Source: Flavobacterium frigoritolerans
GTDB taxonomy: Bacteria; Bacteroidota; Bacteroidia; Flavobacteriales; Flavobacteriaceae
Reading direction: 5' to 3'
Length of the DNA: 64,000 nt
Assembly: GCF_025847275.1 (NCBI RefSeq)
Contig: NZ_JAOZEV010000002.1
Location: 409,811-473,810 of the forward strand
Shown: positions 18,200 to 25,237 of the stretch, one piece after another
Layout of the letters: each line of letters starts with the position of its first letter
How positions within the stretch are numbered: the stretch's first letter is position 1
Translations under genes and position numbers: made by a program
Notes under the pieces: generated by a model
Told to the model about the DNA's origin: nothing
Databases searched by the model: none
Seen by the model: the letters and a program-made list of their open reading frames with translations, nothing else

Positions 18200-18754
18200 T
18201 TATTCTTCGGTTTCTATCTCTCCGTTTATTCGTTGAGAGTTTATTATTTTAAAATCTTTGCTAAAATCAATTCCTTGACCGTATGAAACTCCTTTTGCAT
18301 CTGTAAATTTAAACTTTCTTTCGGTATAAAACCATTCGTTTTTCTGATCAAAATACAACTGCTCTGTCTCTAACATCTGGCCATCATCTGTAGTGATTTT
18401 TACTTTTCCTTGTAAGTCGATAACAGAAGTTTGTTTATACGAAATAGCATAATTTGCTCTTACATAGGTACGTTTGCGTTTTTTATCATACAAAGTAACA
18501 TCTATACCTTTGGGAAAATCAGTAAAAGGAAAACTAACATTAGAGTAATCCAACATCTTGGGACTTATTAAAATTCCTGAAATAAGCCCAGAATCGGTAT
18601 ATTTTATATTGACATTGTCAGCATCACTGGCAGGAACAAACTCTACAAAATTACTTCTTTGTACGTCTTTGAAATTGCCTTCACATCCTAGAAAAAACAT
18701 CGTAATAAAAATTACGAGCCCAGGAATGACACTATATTTTTTAAGTAAATTCAT
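18200..18754 (-). CDS. lptC: LPS export protein LptC (lipoprotein form)
   Basis: This 184-residue protein resembles LptC, which passes lipopolysaccharide from the inner-membrane LptBFG transporter to periplasmic LptA. The N-terminus looks like a lipoprotein signal (FFLGC, Cys24), as usual for Bacteroidota LptC. The body is a repetitive beta-strand OstA-like fold (SGLISGILISPKMLDYSN, VDLQGKVKITTDDGQMLETE, LYFDQKNEWFYTERKF). It is transcribed after coaX and the outer-membrane protein gene and shortly before the two membrane-protein genes. Confidence rests on the beta-jellyroll pattern, length and this typical gene neighbourhood. Confidence 0.8.
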   Translation of the reverse strand: MNLLKKYSVIPGLVIFITMFFLGCEGNFKDVQRSNFVEFVPASDADNVNIKYTDSGLISGILISPKMLDYSNVSFPFTDFPKGIDVTLYDKKRKRTYVRANYAISYKQTSVIDLQGKVKITTDDGQMLETEQLYFDQKNEWFYTERKFKFTDAKGVSYGQGIDFSKDFKIINSQRINGEIETEE

Positions 18755-18801
18755 TCACTAAATAAGGTATTAAACCCTAATTAAAGAGTTTATAATCTGG
18801 A

Positions 18802-20055
18802 TTAATTAAACTTGCTTCTTTCGAACCATTTATCGTTTAATGAGAAACCAAGACTAAAATTAGCATAATTCTCTTGAATTAAACCTGCTGATGTAGTTCC
18901 TCTTTTCCCAAACTCCATTCCGAAATTGATATTCGAAAATGTTCCTGAAATTGGAAATCCAGCCCCAAGTGTAAGTCCAATATCATTTACACGCTGTGAA
19001 TTAATTATCAAGGCAGTTCTTTCGTATTTAAGACCTGCTCTATAAGTAACTCTATTAAAGTATCCTGAAAAAGAGCTATAATTAGGAACAAAATAACCTC
19101 CCAAGCTTGCACTTGCTGATTTTCCATATCCTACATTTGGCGCAGCATTATATATACTTGATTGATCAACTGAGTTTTGATATGAAACTTTTCCTCCAAT
19201 TAACCACTTTCTTGCCTCTCCTACACCTGCACTCAAAGCTAGTTTGAACGGCATATTTACATCAACTTTATCTTTTATATCTTCTCCTGGATCTAAAACA
19301 GTAAAATTAAGCCCTGAACCAAGCATTCCTGTCGAAATATTTCTTGTGTTTTCAGAAGTCAATTTACTTTGTATAGTATATGTTGCGCTACTAAAGAAAG
19401 ACAACTTTTTATTTATTTTATACTGATACATTGCTCCCAAGTTAAAATTAACTCCTGACAAATAAGTCGTATTTAATTCTCTAGTTCCAACCGGAACATC
19501 AGTAACAAACTCTAAACTAGTCGTTTCAATTTTACCAAAATCATATTGAACATCTGCTCCAATACTTAAATTCGGTTTAACTTTATATGCAAGTCCAAAA
19601 TAAACTTTATTCAAACCTCCTGAACCATCAAATCTTTTATTATTAAGCCCATTATTTGCTGCAAGTGATTCAATTTGATATCCTACAGATGAATATGGAA
19701 TTAACCCAAAACCTACTCCAAACTTTTTACCTAAAGGCAAACCTACAGCTATATAATCTAAGGTTGTTCTTTGCGCTTTTGCCGATTCTTTAGAAGTTTT
19801 TAATGTACTTGAATTAAATGTTCCTCCTACTGTAAAACTTGTTAGTTTTAAATTTGCATAACTCGCAGGATTCTCCAAATTAATATGAATACTATCTTGC
19901 TCTACTGCAATACCCGACATAGAACGACTTTCGACAGTTCCTTTAAACCTTACATCACCAATTCCGTAAAAAGAATAAGGGGAAGATGTTCCTTGCTGAG
20001 CAAAAGACACGAATGACAAAAGTAAGCATGCGCTTATTATAATTTTTTTAATCAT
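18802..20055 (-). CDS. Outer-membrane beta-barrel protein, unknown substrate
   Basis: A 417-residue exported protein with a signal peptide ending SFAQ. The mature part begins QGTSSPYSFYGIGDVRFKGT and continues in alternating amphipathic strands with aromatic ends (for example GKKFGVGFGLIPYSSVGYQI, KLSFFSSATYTIQ), ending in the barrel-like IQENYANFSLGFSLNDKWF. The layout suggests a FadL/OmpP1-like or similar barrel, but I cannot name a transport substrate. Its start overlaps the end of coaX by 8 bp, so the two are translated from one message. Confidence 0.75.
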   Translation of the reverse strand: MIKKIIISACLLLSFVSFAQQGTSSPYSFYGIGDVRFKGTVESRSMSGIAVEQDSIHINLENPASYANLKLTSFTVGGTFNSSTLKTSKESAKAQRTTLDYIAVGLPLGKKFGVGFGLIPYSSVGYQIESLAANNGLNNKRFDGSGGLNKVYFGLAYKVKPNLSIGADVQYDFGKIETTSLEFVTDVPVGTRELNTTYLSGVNFNLGAMYQYKINKKLSFFSSATYTIQSKLTSENTRNISTGMLGSGLNFTVLDPGEDIKDKVDVNMPFKLALSAGVGEARKWLIGGKVSYQNSVDQSSIYNAAPNVGYGKSASASLGGYFVPNYSSFSGYFNRVTYRAGLKYERTALIINSQRVNDIGLTLGAGFPISGTFSNINFGMEFGKRGTTSAGLIQENYANFSLGFSLNDKWFERSKFN

Positions 20056-20782
20056 TGTTGATTTTATATTGAAATGTTTGGTTCAAACTTTCTAATAAGA
20101 AATTTGAATTGGCAAATATGGTATTTTTTAATCGTTTAGCCAAAAAAAGTGCATCACCACCCGTTAAAATTATTATAAAATTTAAGTAGTCTGTTTTGTA
20201 TTGATCGATAAAACCGTCTATTTCATAGACGAATCCATTGACAACCCCTGAATGCATTGATTCGGGAGTTGAATTACCAATATATCTTTCAGGTTCTTCA
20301 AATGTTAATAACGGAAGTTTTGCTGTATAATTATGGAGCGCTTCATATCTTAATCGTAGTCCTGGAGATATGGCTCCCCCTAAATAATTATCGTTTTCGT
20401 CGACAAAATCGTATGTTATACAAGTTCCTGCATCAATAACCAATCTATTTTGATTAGGATATTGCAGCGTTGCTCCACTAGCAAGCACAATTCGATCTAT
20501 TCCTAAAGTTTTTGGCGTAGCATATTTATTTTTAAACGGAAAGCAATCTTCATTTGTCAAAAAACAAACATTTACTACATTATTAAAAACTAAAAATGAA
20601 TCTTTTCCAATATTTCCAACCGAAGCAACAACCAAATCTGTTACTTTTTCAAATTTATTTAAAATATTTTTGATTCTTTTTTCGAGCTCATTTTTATCAA
20701 AAACAAAAAACTCCAAAGCAGTATTATTCTCAAAAACAGCACCTTTAATACGTGTATTTCCAACATCGATTGTTAAAACCAT
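20048..20782 (-). CDS. coaX: Type III pantothenate kinase
   Basis: CoaX phosphorylates pantothenate, the first step of coenzyme A synthesis; type III enzymes are of the acetate-kinase/ASKHA fold. The 244-residue protein begins MVLTIDVGNTRIKGAVFE with the phosphate-1 Asp6, then has TLGIDRIVLASGA, RLVIDAGTCITYDF and GGAISPGLRLRYEALHNYTAKLP, all characteristic of the family, and the C-terminal IILTGGDA. Length is typical. It is the first gene of the minus-strand run containing lptC. Upstream on the minus strand lies TATCTTCG, a near match to the TAnnTTTG -7 box. Confidence 0.93.
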   Translation of the reverse strand: MVLTIDVGNTRIKGAVFENNTALEFFVFDKNELEKRIKNILNKFEKVTDLVVASVGNIGKDSFLVFNNVVNVCFLTNEDCFPFKNKYATPKTLGIDRIVLASGATLQYPNQNRLVIDAGTCITYDFVDENDNYLGGAISPGLRLRYEALHNYTAKLPLLTFEEPERYIGNSTPESMHSGVVNGFVYEIDGFIDQYKTDYLNFIIILTGGDALFLAKRLKNTIFANSNFLLESLNQTFQYKINND

Positions 20783-20835
20783 AACTTCTTATTTACTGCT
20801 GCGAAGATACGAATTGATTTTTTTTTAAAATTGTT

Positions 20836-20865
20836 TTGGAGAAACTAAAAAACATTCTATATTTG
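20836..20865 (+). promoter_or_regulatory. Flavobacterial promoter of tRNA-Phe copy 1
   Basis: TTG at 20836-20838 and TATATTTG at 20858-20865 are separated by 19 nt, matching the Bacteroidota TTG/TAnnTTTG consensus. The mature tRNA begins 17 nt later. Confidence 0.8.
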
Positions 20866-20881
20866 CACCCGCAATATGCAC

Positions 20882-20954
20882 GGTACCTTAGCTCAGATGG
20901 TAGAGCAATGGACTGAAAATCCATGTGTCCCTGGTTCGATCCCTGGAGGTACCA
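20882..20954 (+). tRNA. tRNA-Phe (GAA), copy 1
   Basis: A 73-nt cloverleaf: acceptor stem GGTACCT/AGGTACC, D-arm GCTC..GAGC, anticodon arm ATGGA-CTGAAAA-TCCAT with anticodon GAA, and T-arm CCTGG-TTCGATC-CCTGG, with discriminator A. CCA is not encoded (CAA follows), so it must be added after transcription. Confidence 0.95.
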
Positions 20955-20955
20955 C

Positions 20956-20983
20956 AAAACCCACTCAAACGAGTGGGTTTTTT
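20956..20983 (+). terminator. Rho-independent terminator of tRNA-Phe copy 1
   Basis: AAAACCCACTC and GAGTGGGTTTT pair around the loop AAAC and are followed by a T-run, directly after the tRNA. Confidence 0.88.
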
Positions 20984-21023
20984 GTTTTTTCTTGACAAAT
21001 ACAATTCTTTCTTCGAATTTACC

Positions 21024-21053
21024 TTGGATAAACTAAAAAACATTCTATATTTG
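21024..21053 (+). promoter_or_regulatory. Flavobacterial promoter of tRNA-Phe copy 2
   Basis: TTG at 21024-21026... and TATATTTG at 21046-21053 repeat the promoter of copy 1 at the same spacing, showing that the duplicated gene has its own promoter. Confidence 0.8.
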
Positions 21054-21069
21054 CACCCGCAATATGCAC

Positions 21070-21142
21070 GGTACCTTAGCTCAGATGGTAGAGCAATGGA
21101 CTGAAAATCCATGTGTCCCTGGTTCGATCCCTGGAGGTACCA
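21070..21142 (+). tRNA. tRNA-Phe (GAA), copy 2
   Basis: Identical over 73 nt to the copy at 20882-20954, including anticodon GAA and lack of an encoded CCA. Confidence 0.95.
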
Positions 21143-21143
21143 C

Positions 21144-21171
21144 AAAACCCACTCAAACGAGTGGGTTTTCT
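21144..21171 (+). terminator. Rho-independent terminator of tRNA-Phe copy 2
   Basis: Same AAAACCCACTC/GAGTGGGTTTT stem as in copy 1, with one C interrupting the T-run. Confidence 0.85.
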
Positions 21172-21208
21172 GTTTTTAATACTTTCCTGATTTTACTACC
21201 AAAAAAAA

Positions 21209-21340
21209 TTACCGTAAAGTGCGTAAAGTAATAAACACAAATGTTCGCAAAGTTTTATGATAAAGCTTTGCGAACATTTGCGTTTTTAAACATATTCTTA
21301 AGTAAAAATATTAGCGACTTTGCGGTAATATTTTACGGTT
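21209..21340. repeat. Nested palindromic element after the BtuG-like gene
   Basis: Perfect 14-bp arms AAATGTTCGCAAAG (21239-21252) and CTTTGCGAACATTT (21266-21279) form a central hairpin. Outer inverted segments (ACCGTAAA near 21211 and TTTTACGGT near 21331) extend it to about 130 bp. It lies between convergent transcripts, 15 bp past the stop of the minus-strand gene. It could act as a terminator or be an interspersed palindromic repeat. Confidence 0.65.
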
Positions 21341-21354
21341 AAAAAACAAAAAAA

Positions 21355-22674
21355 TTATTGATGAAACACAGAAACTGCAGGGAAATAATATCCTGAATAA
21401 TTTACAGATGCTGTTTTTGCTCCTGAATCGGCGTTGAATAAATAAAGATTATTTATGGAGAAATTCACACCAAAACCTGAATTTAAGGTATTTACCACCA
21501 AAGTATTTTTCTTTCGGTCATAACCAATTCCTGCACCATATAAAATATTTGAATTTGTTAATGTAATGAATGGCGTAGCCAATGACTCTGAAGTACCTGT
21601 GTATTTGTAAATTTCTTTACCACCACTCCAACTGCCATTTTTAGCAATGAAAACATTATTTTTAGCAGCCGTAATAGAACCCGGATGCCAAGCTCCCCAG
21701 CTTCCATAAGCCTGAAAACCTAACGCTATTTCTTTTACTTCAAGAGTATTTGAATCTATACTTATAAGATTTTTACCTCCTGCTACCCATACTTTTTTAT
21801 CATCAGTAACAGCAAATCCTAGAACCATACCTGGAATAGTTTTTTCGACTGCCAATGTTGAAGCATTTATAACAATAACACCTTTTGAAGCTGACAATGC
21901 AAAAATATAACCGTTGGTCTTAACAACATCTCCAACCTGACCTGTAACGCCTTCGATTTGTCCATTAACCTCCATCGTATTAAGATTAAGCTTAAATATC
22001 CCTTTACTAGAAGTCAAAAGAGCTTGATTTTCATCAACACCTACTACTGCACGCCAGTCGTTTCCGCCTTTAGCTGGAATTCTTTTCTCTTCTTTTAATG
22101 AATATGCATCGGCTACCACAACAGGTCCGCTAACTTTAGAAACTAAAAATAGTTTTTTACTAATGATGGTTCCAAATTCTAATGTAGATGATGCCGGTTT
22201 TAAATCTTTATCTGGATTTACTTTTACAAAAACACTATCTTCTATAGCTCTTGTATCGTATCTATAAAACCCTACCGTTCCTGTTCCGTGACCAAACCAT
22301 CCTTCGTTAATCATAAAAAAACCGTTTTCATATGCTCCCCACGCATGAATATCATAAGTAAGAGAAACTTTTCCGCCATCATTTTTGGCCGTCATCGTAA
22401 TTTTAAAATCTCCTCTTGTTTCTGGTTTAAAGATATAGGTCGAATCTGACCCTACTACTTTTCCGTCTACAGCCCATTCAAAAGAAACATTCTTTCTTTC
22501 TGCTAATTTTGAGTTTAATTGAAGCGTTTTTCCAATGGTTAAAGTATCTTTTAATTGCTGTTCGCCTTTTATTACTGGAGGCGCTGTAAAATCGTCATCA
22601 TTATTACACGAAACTGTCAGCATCATCAAAGAAGCAATTACAATTAATTGCCTAGAAAAAAATTGGTTTTTCAT
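21355..22674 (-). CDS. BtuG-like (DUF5074/YncE-type) surface lipoprotein, probable cobalamin binding
   Basis: A 439-residue lipoprotein (lipobox TVSC, Cys23) followed by the acidic stretch NNDDDF, as in Bacteroidota lipoproteins exported to the cell surface. Residues about 35-110 resemble a PKD/Ig-like domain (VSFEWAVDGKVVGSDSTYIF). The rest is a beta-propeller of the DUF5074/YncE type, starting YENGFFMINEGWFGHGTGTV, with repeated blades such as GDVVKTNGYIFALSASKGVI. DUF5074 propellers include BtuG of Bacteroides, which captures vitamin B12 for BtuB. A cobalamin riboswitch upstream on the same strand supports the B12 link. No btuB lies in this window. The binding role is inference. Confidence 0.82.
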   Translation of the reverse strand: MKNQFFSRQLIVIASLMMLTVSCNNDDDFTAPPVIKGEQQLKDTLTIGKTLQLNSKLAERKNVSFEWAVDGKVVGSDSTYIFKPETRGDFKITMTAKNDGGKVSLTYDIHAWGAYENGFFMINEGWFGHGTGTVGFYRYDTRAIEDSVFVKVNPDKDLKPASSTLEFGTIISKKLFLVSKVSGPVVVADAYSLKEEKRIPAKGGNDWRAVVGVDENQALLTSSKGIFKLNLNTMEVNGQIEGVTGQVGDVVKTNGYIFALSASKGVIVINASTLAVEKTIPGMVLGFAVTDDKKVWVAGGKNLISIDSNTLEVKEIALGFQAYGSWGAWHPGSITAAKNNVFIAKNGSWSGGKEIYKYTGTSESLATPFITLTNSNILYGAGIGYDRKKNTLVVNTLNSGFGVNFSINNLYLFNADSGAKTASVNYSGYYFPAVSVFHQ

Positions 22675-23009
22675 TATTAAATATTTAAAAATTATATTAC
22701 TTAAATTTTTAAATCGAAATACAATTTACCCTTGCAAAAGTTGTACAAATAAACTTTTGTAAAAGCACAGCATATTGTAAAACGATACGTTTTAATGATT
22801 TTTTTAGTGGAGAAAAAGAAAACATCGAAAAGGGAAACTTCCAGAAAAAGATTGCTTTTACAATATCATATTTGCAGAAAAAAAATCTCATAAATTCCAT
22901 TTTTGGCTTACGAGAATAGAATAGATAAACAATACCATTATCACACAAGGTGAAAAGTATTACTCTTAATTCAAGCTTCAATCCCCGAAAGCTATTTATT
23001 ACTATAAAA
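22675..23009 (-). other. 335-bp leader between the riboswitch and the BtuG-like gene
   Basis: AT-rich sequence without a convincing gene. A 90-codon frame (22709-22981, minus) is open but its product is rich in Phe and Lys without domain, signal or family features. The segments GATATTGTAAAAGC and GCTTTTACAAAAG on the minus strand are partly complementary and could form an expression-platform hairpin; this is tentative. Confidence 0.5.
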
Positions 23010-23165
23010 ACGGCAGGTCTTCTGACTTACTCCCTACACCCAGCCTTCCCTTTCTAAATGAAAAGTGACGTATTAAAGGGTTTCGGTTAATGAGCTTACA
23101 GCTGCGGGACAGTTTTGGATTTACACCAAATTCCCTTTTAATGTCAATATTATAACAATATGACA
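23010..23165 (-). ncRNA. Cobalamin (B12) riboswitch
   Basis: On the minus strand the sequence reads GGGAATTTGGTGTAAATCC, then AAAACTGTCCCGCAGCTGTA, then AGCTC, and later GGAGTAAGTCAGAAGACCTG followed by CCG. These are the conserved core of the adenosylcobalamin riboswitch, including the GGTG..TCC..ACTG.CCCGC segment and the B12 box (AGTCAGAAGACCTGCC). It precedes the BtuG-like gene at 21355-22674, which it probably represses when B12 is plentiful. Boundaries are approximate. Confidence 0.92.
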
Positions 23166-23428
23166 ACCATTTTTTGTTTTAAAATTTGAGCTGCAAAACT
23201 AGTGTTTTCTTTCGTAACAAAACAATAGTTCTTTATTTTAAAGGCCTTGAGCATCTCTGCAAACTATAATTTATTTTAAACTATCAAGCTTTTATTTACT
23301 GAATAAATACTAAATCAACAAATAAGCACTATTTGTTAAAAAAGCATCAAATAAATAAAAAATTATCTTTTATATTCGTTAAAAAATATTCAATGCTATT
23401 AATTACTACCAAGTACACAAATTAACTC

Positions 23429-24922
23429 ATGAGTAAAACTTCTACAAAAGGCATCTGGAAAGTAATTTCGGCCTCTTCTATGGGGACAATGATAGAATGG
23501 TATGATTTTTATATTTTTGGAAGTTTAGCTGTGGTTATTTCTACCAAATTCTTTCCTTCCGACAATCCAACAACATCTTTCTTGGCTACTTTAGCCACTT
23601 TTGCAGCAGGGTTTGTTGTTAGGCCTTTTGGCGCTTTATTTTTTGGACGTCTTGGAGACTTAATCGGACGGAAATATACTTTTATGGCAACTCTATTATT
23701 AATGGGATGCTCCACTTTTTTAATCGGTTGTATTCCTAGTTATGAAACCATTGGCTTCTTGGCACCATTATTAGTTTTGATTTTACGCTTACTGCAAGGT
23801 CTTGCACTTGGCGGAGAATATGGCGGTGCTGCTACCTATGTTGCTGAACATGCTCCTGTCGGGCAACGCGGTTATTGGACTTCATGGATTCAAACTACAG
23901 CAACCGTCGGGCTTTTTATTTCTTTAATGGTCATTTTAGTTACTAAAAACACTCTTTCAGCAGAAGCTTTTGATTCTTGGGGATGGCGTGTTCCTTTCTG
24001 GGTATCTATTGCAATGGTCGGGGTTTCGTATTTGATACGAAAAAACATGGATGAATCTCCTGTTTTTGCTAAAGCTAAAAAGGAAGGAAGCATAAGCGTA
24101 AACCCTTTGAAAGAAAGTTTCGGAAATAGATATAACCTGAAATTTGTTTTGCTTGCTTTGTTTGGCGCAACAATGGGACAAGGTGTTGTTTGGTACACCG
24201 GACAATTTTACGCCATGAGCTTCATGAAAACAGTAATGAGTATTGAATCTTCTCAAGTAGATGGCTTACTAGGAATTGCTCTACTACTTGGCACTCCTTT
24301 TTTTATAGTTTTCGGATGGCTGAGCGATAAGATAGGACGAAAATATATTATGATGGGTGGAATGCTACTCGCAATCCTACTCTACAGGCCTATATATAAA
24401 CAAATGTATGAAACCGTAAACCTAGACAACAAAATTATCTCAAACACATATACAACTGAATCCGATAACAATGACAAAAAAGAACATTACGTTATTATAA
24501 ACAATGAATACTCAGATGGGACGATTGCTGCAACTAAACAAATAAGTCATGCTGAAAAAATTAACCCCGAAACACAAACTACAATCACTATCAATTCTCA
24601 AGATAAATGGATATTGATTTTTCTAGTTTTTGTTCAGGTTTTATTTGTAACAATGGTTTATGGCCCTATTGCGGCTTTCTTGGTAGAGATGTTTCCTGCA
24701 AAAATACGATACACATCAATGTCACTACCCTACCATGTTGGAAACGGAATCTTTGGTGGTTTGCTTCCTGCAATTTCAACCTATTTTGTAACCCACTCAA
24801 AAGAAGCTGGCAAATCTGACTTTTATCTTGATGGACTTTGGTATCCTATTATTATAGCTTCGGTATGTTTCGTCATAGGAATGATTTATATTGACAATAA
24901 AGACAAAAACACTCACATCTAA
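23429..24922 (+). CDS. MFS transporter of the metabolite:H+ symporter (ProP/ShiA-like) type
   Basis: A 497-residue inner-membrane protein of the MHS branch of the major facilitator superfamily. Diagnostic motifs are GTMIEWYDFYIFGSLA in TM1, RPFGALFFGRLGDLIGRKY after TM2, and RLLQGLALGGEYGGAATYVAEH in TM4/5. Between the helices around ILLYRPIYKQMY and KWILIFLVFVQVLF an insertion of about 65 hydrophilic residues (320-390) forms a large loop not found in ProP of Escherichia coli. The substrate cannot be told; the family includes dicarboxylate, shikimate, proline and betaine carriers. A small membrane protein gene follows 10 bp downstream. Confidence 0.87.
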   Translation: MSKTSTKGIWKVISASSMGTMIEWYDFYIFGSLAVVISTKFFPSDNPTTSFLATLATFAAGFVVRPFGALFFGRLGDLIGRKYTFMATLLLMGCSTFLIGCIPSYETIGFLAPLLVLILRLLQGLALGGEYGGAATYVAEHAPVGQRGYWTSWIQTTATVGLFISLMVILVTKNTLSAEAFDSWGWRVPFWVSIAMVGVSYLIRKNMDESPVFAKAKKEGSISVNPLKESFGNRYNLKFVLLALFGATMGQGVVWYTGQFYAMSFMKTVMSIESSQVDGLLGIALLLGTPFFIVFGWLSDKIGRKYIMMGGMLLAILLYRPIYKQMYETVNLDNKIISNTYTTESDNNDKKEHYVIINNEYSDGTIAATKQISHAEKINPETQTTITINSQDKWILIFLVFVQVLFVTMVYGPIAAFLVEMFPAKIRYTSMSLPYHVGNGIFGGLLPAISTYFVTHSKEAGKSDFYLDGLWYPIIIASVCFVIGMIYIDNKDKNTHI

Positions 24923-24932
24923 TTCTTTTACA

Positions 24933-25157
24933 ATGAATCTACTAAAACGAATACTGGGAATACTATGGATAATATTATCTATTGCGGCTGCTTACTTTTG
25001 TATTTTTGAATTTGGATTACCAAAACTTGTTTCCGACAAACAGGATGATTTAGTCTTCGGAATTATAATCCTATTTATCCTCACTCCCCTTATCGTTTTA
25101 GGACTTGGCACTTTTGGTTATTTTTCATTGATCGGAGAGTATGATAAAAGAAAATAA
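24933..25157 (+). CDS. Small two-helix membrane protein, partner of the MFS gene
   Basis: A 74-residue protein with two hydrophobic helices (ILGILWIILSIAAAYFCIFE and DLVFGIIILFILTPLIVLGL) and a charged C-terminus. The frame is open upstream inside the MFS gene, but ATG at 24933 (MNLLKRILG) gives a natural membrane-protein N-terminus. It lies 10 bp after the MFS stop and is almost certainly co-transcribed; similar small proteins accompany this MFS type in other Bacteroidota (possibly DUF6814), suggesting an accessory role. Not otherwise recognised. Confidence 0.75.
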   Translation: MNLLKRILGILWIILSIAAAYFCIFEFGLPKLVSDKQDDLVFGIIILFILTPLIVLGLGTFGYFSLIGEYDKRK

Positions 25158-25189
25158 ATTACTGTTGTCTATTACTTAAAAACAAAAAA

Positions 25190-25212
25190 CTGCCTGTTGC
25201 AATAACAGACAG
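25190..25212. terminator. Bidirectional rho-independent terminator
   Basis: CTGCCTGTT and AACAGACAG pair with one mismatch. The minus strand continues into a T-run (plus strand ACAAAAAACTGCC), so it mainly ends the amylase transcript; the plus side has only TTTT. Confidence 0.8.
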
Positions 25213-25237
25213 CTTTTCACACTAACTAACCAATAAT

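Larger units (their letters stand above)
20836..21177. repeat. Tandem 188-bp duplication carrying tRNA-Phe units
   Basis: The segment 20836-20989 recurs at 21024-21177 with a period of exactly 188 bp. The copies are identical across the promoter, tRNA and terminator stem; differences are one base in the -33/-7 spacer (20841 G, 21029 T) and one in the terminator T-run (21170). About 34 bp of unrelated sequence lies between copies. Confidence 0.92.

Noticed and set aside
22709..22981. 90-codon open frame on the minus strand in the riboswitch leader
   Set aside because: Composition is Phe/Lys-rich from AT-rich DNA, no domain or signal features, and it lies between aptamer and gene.
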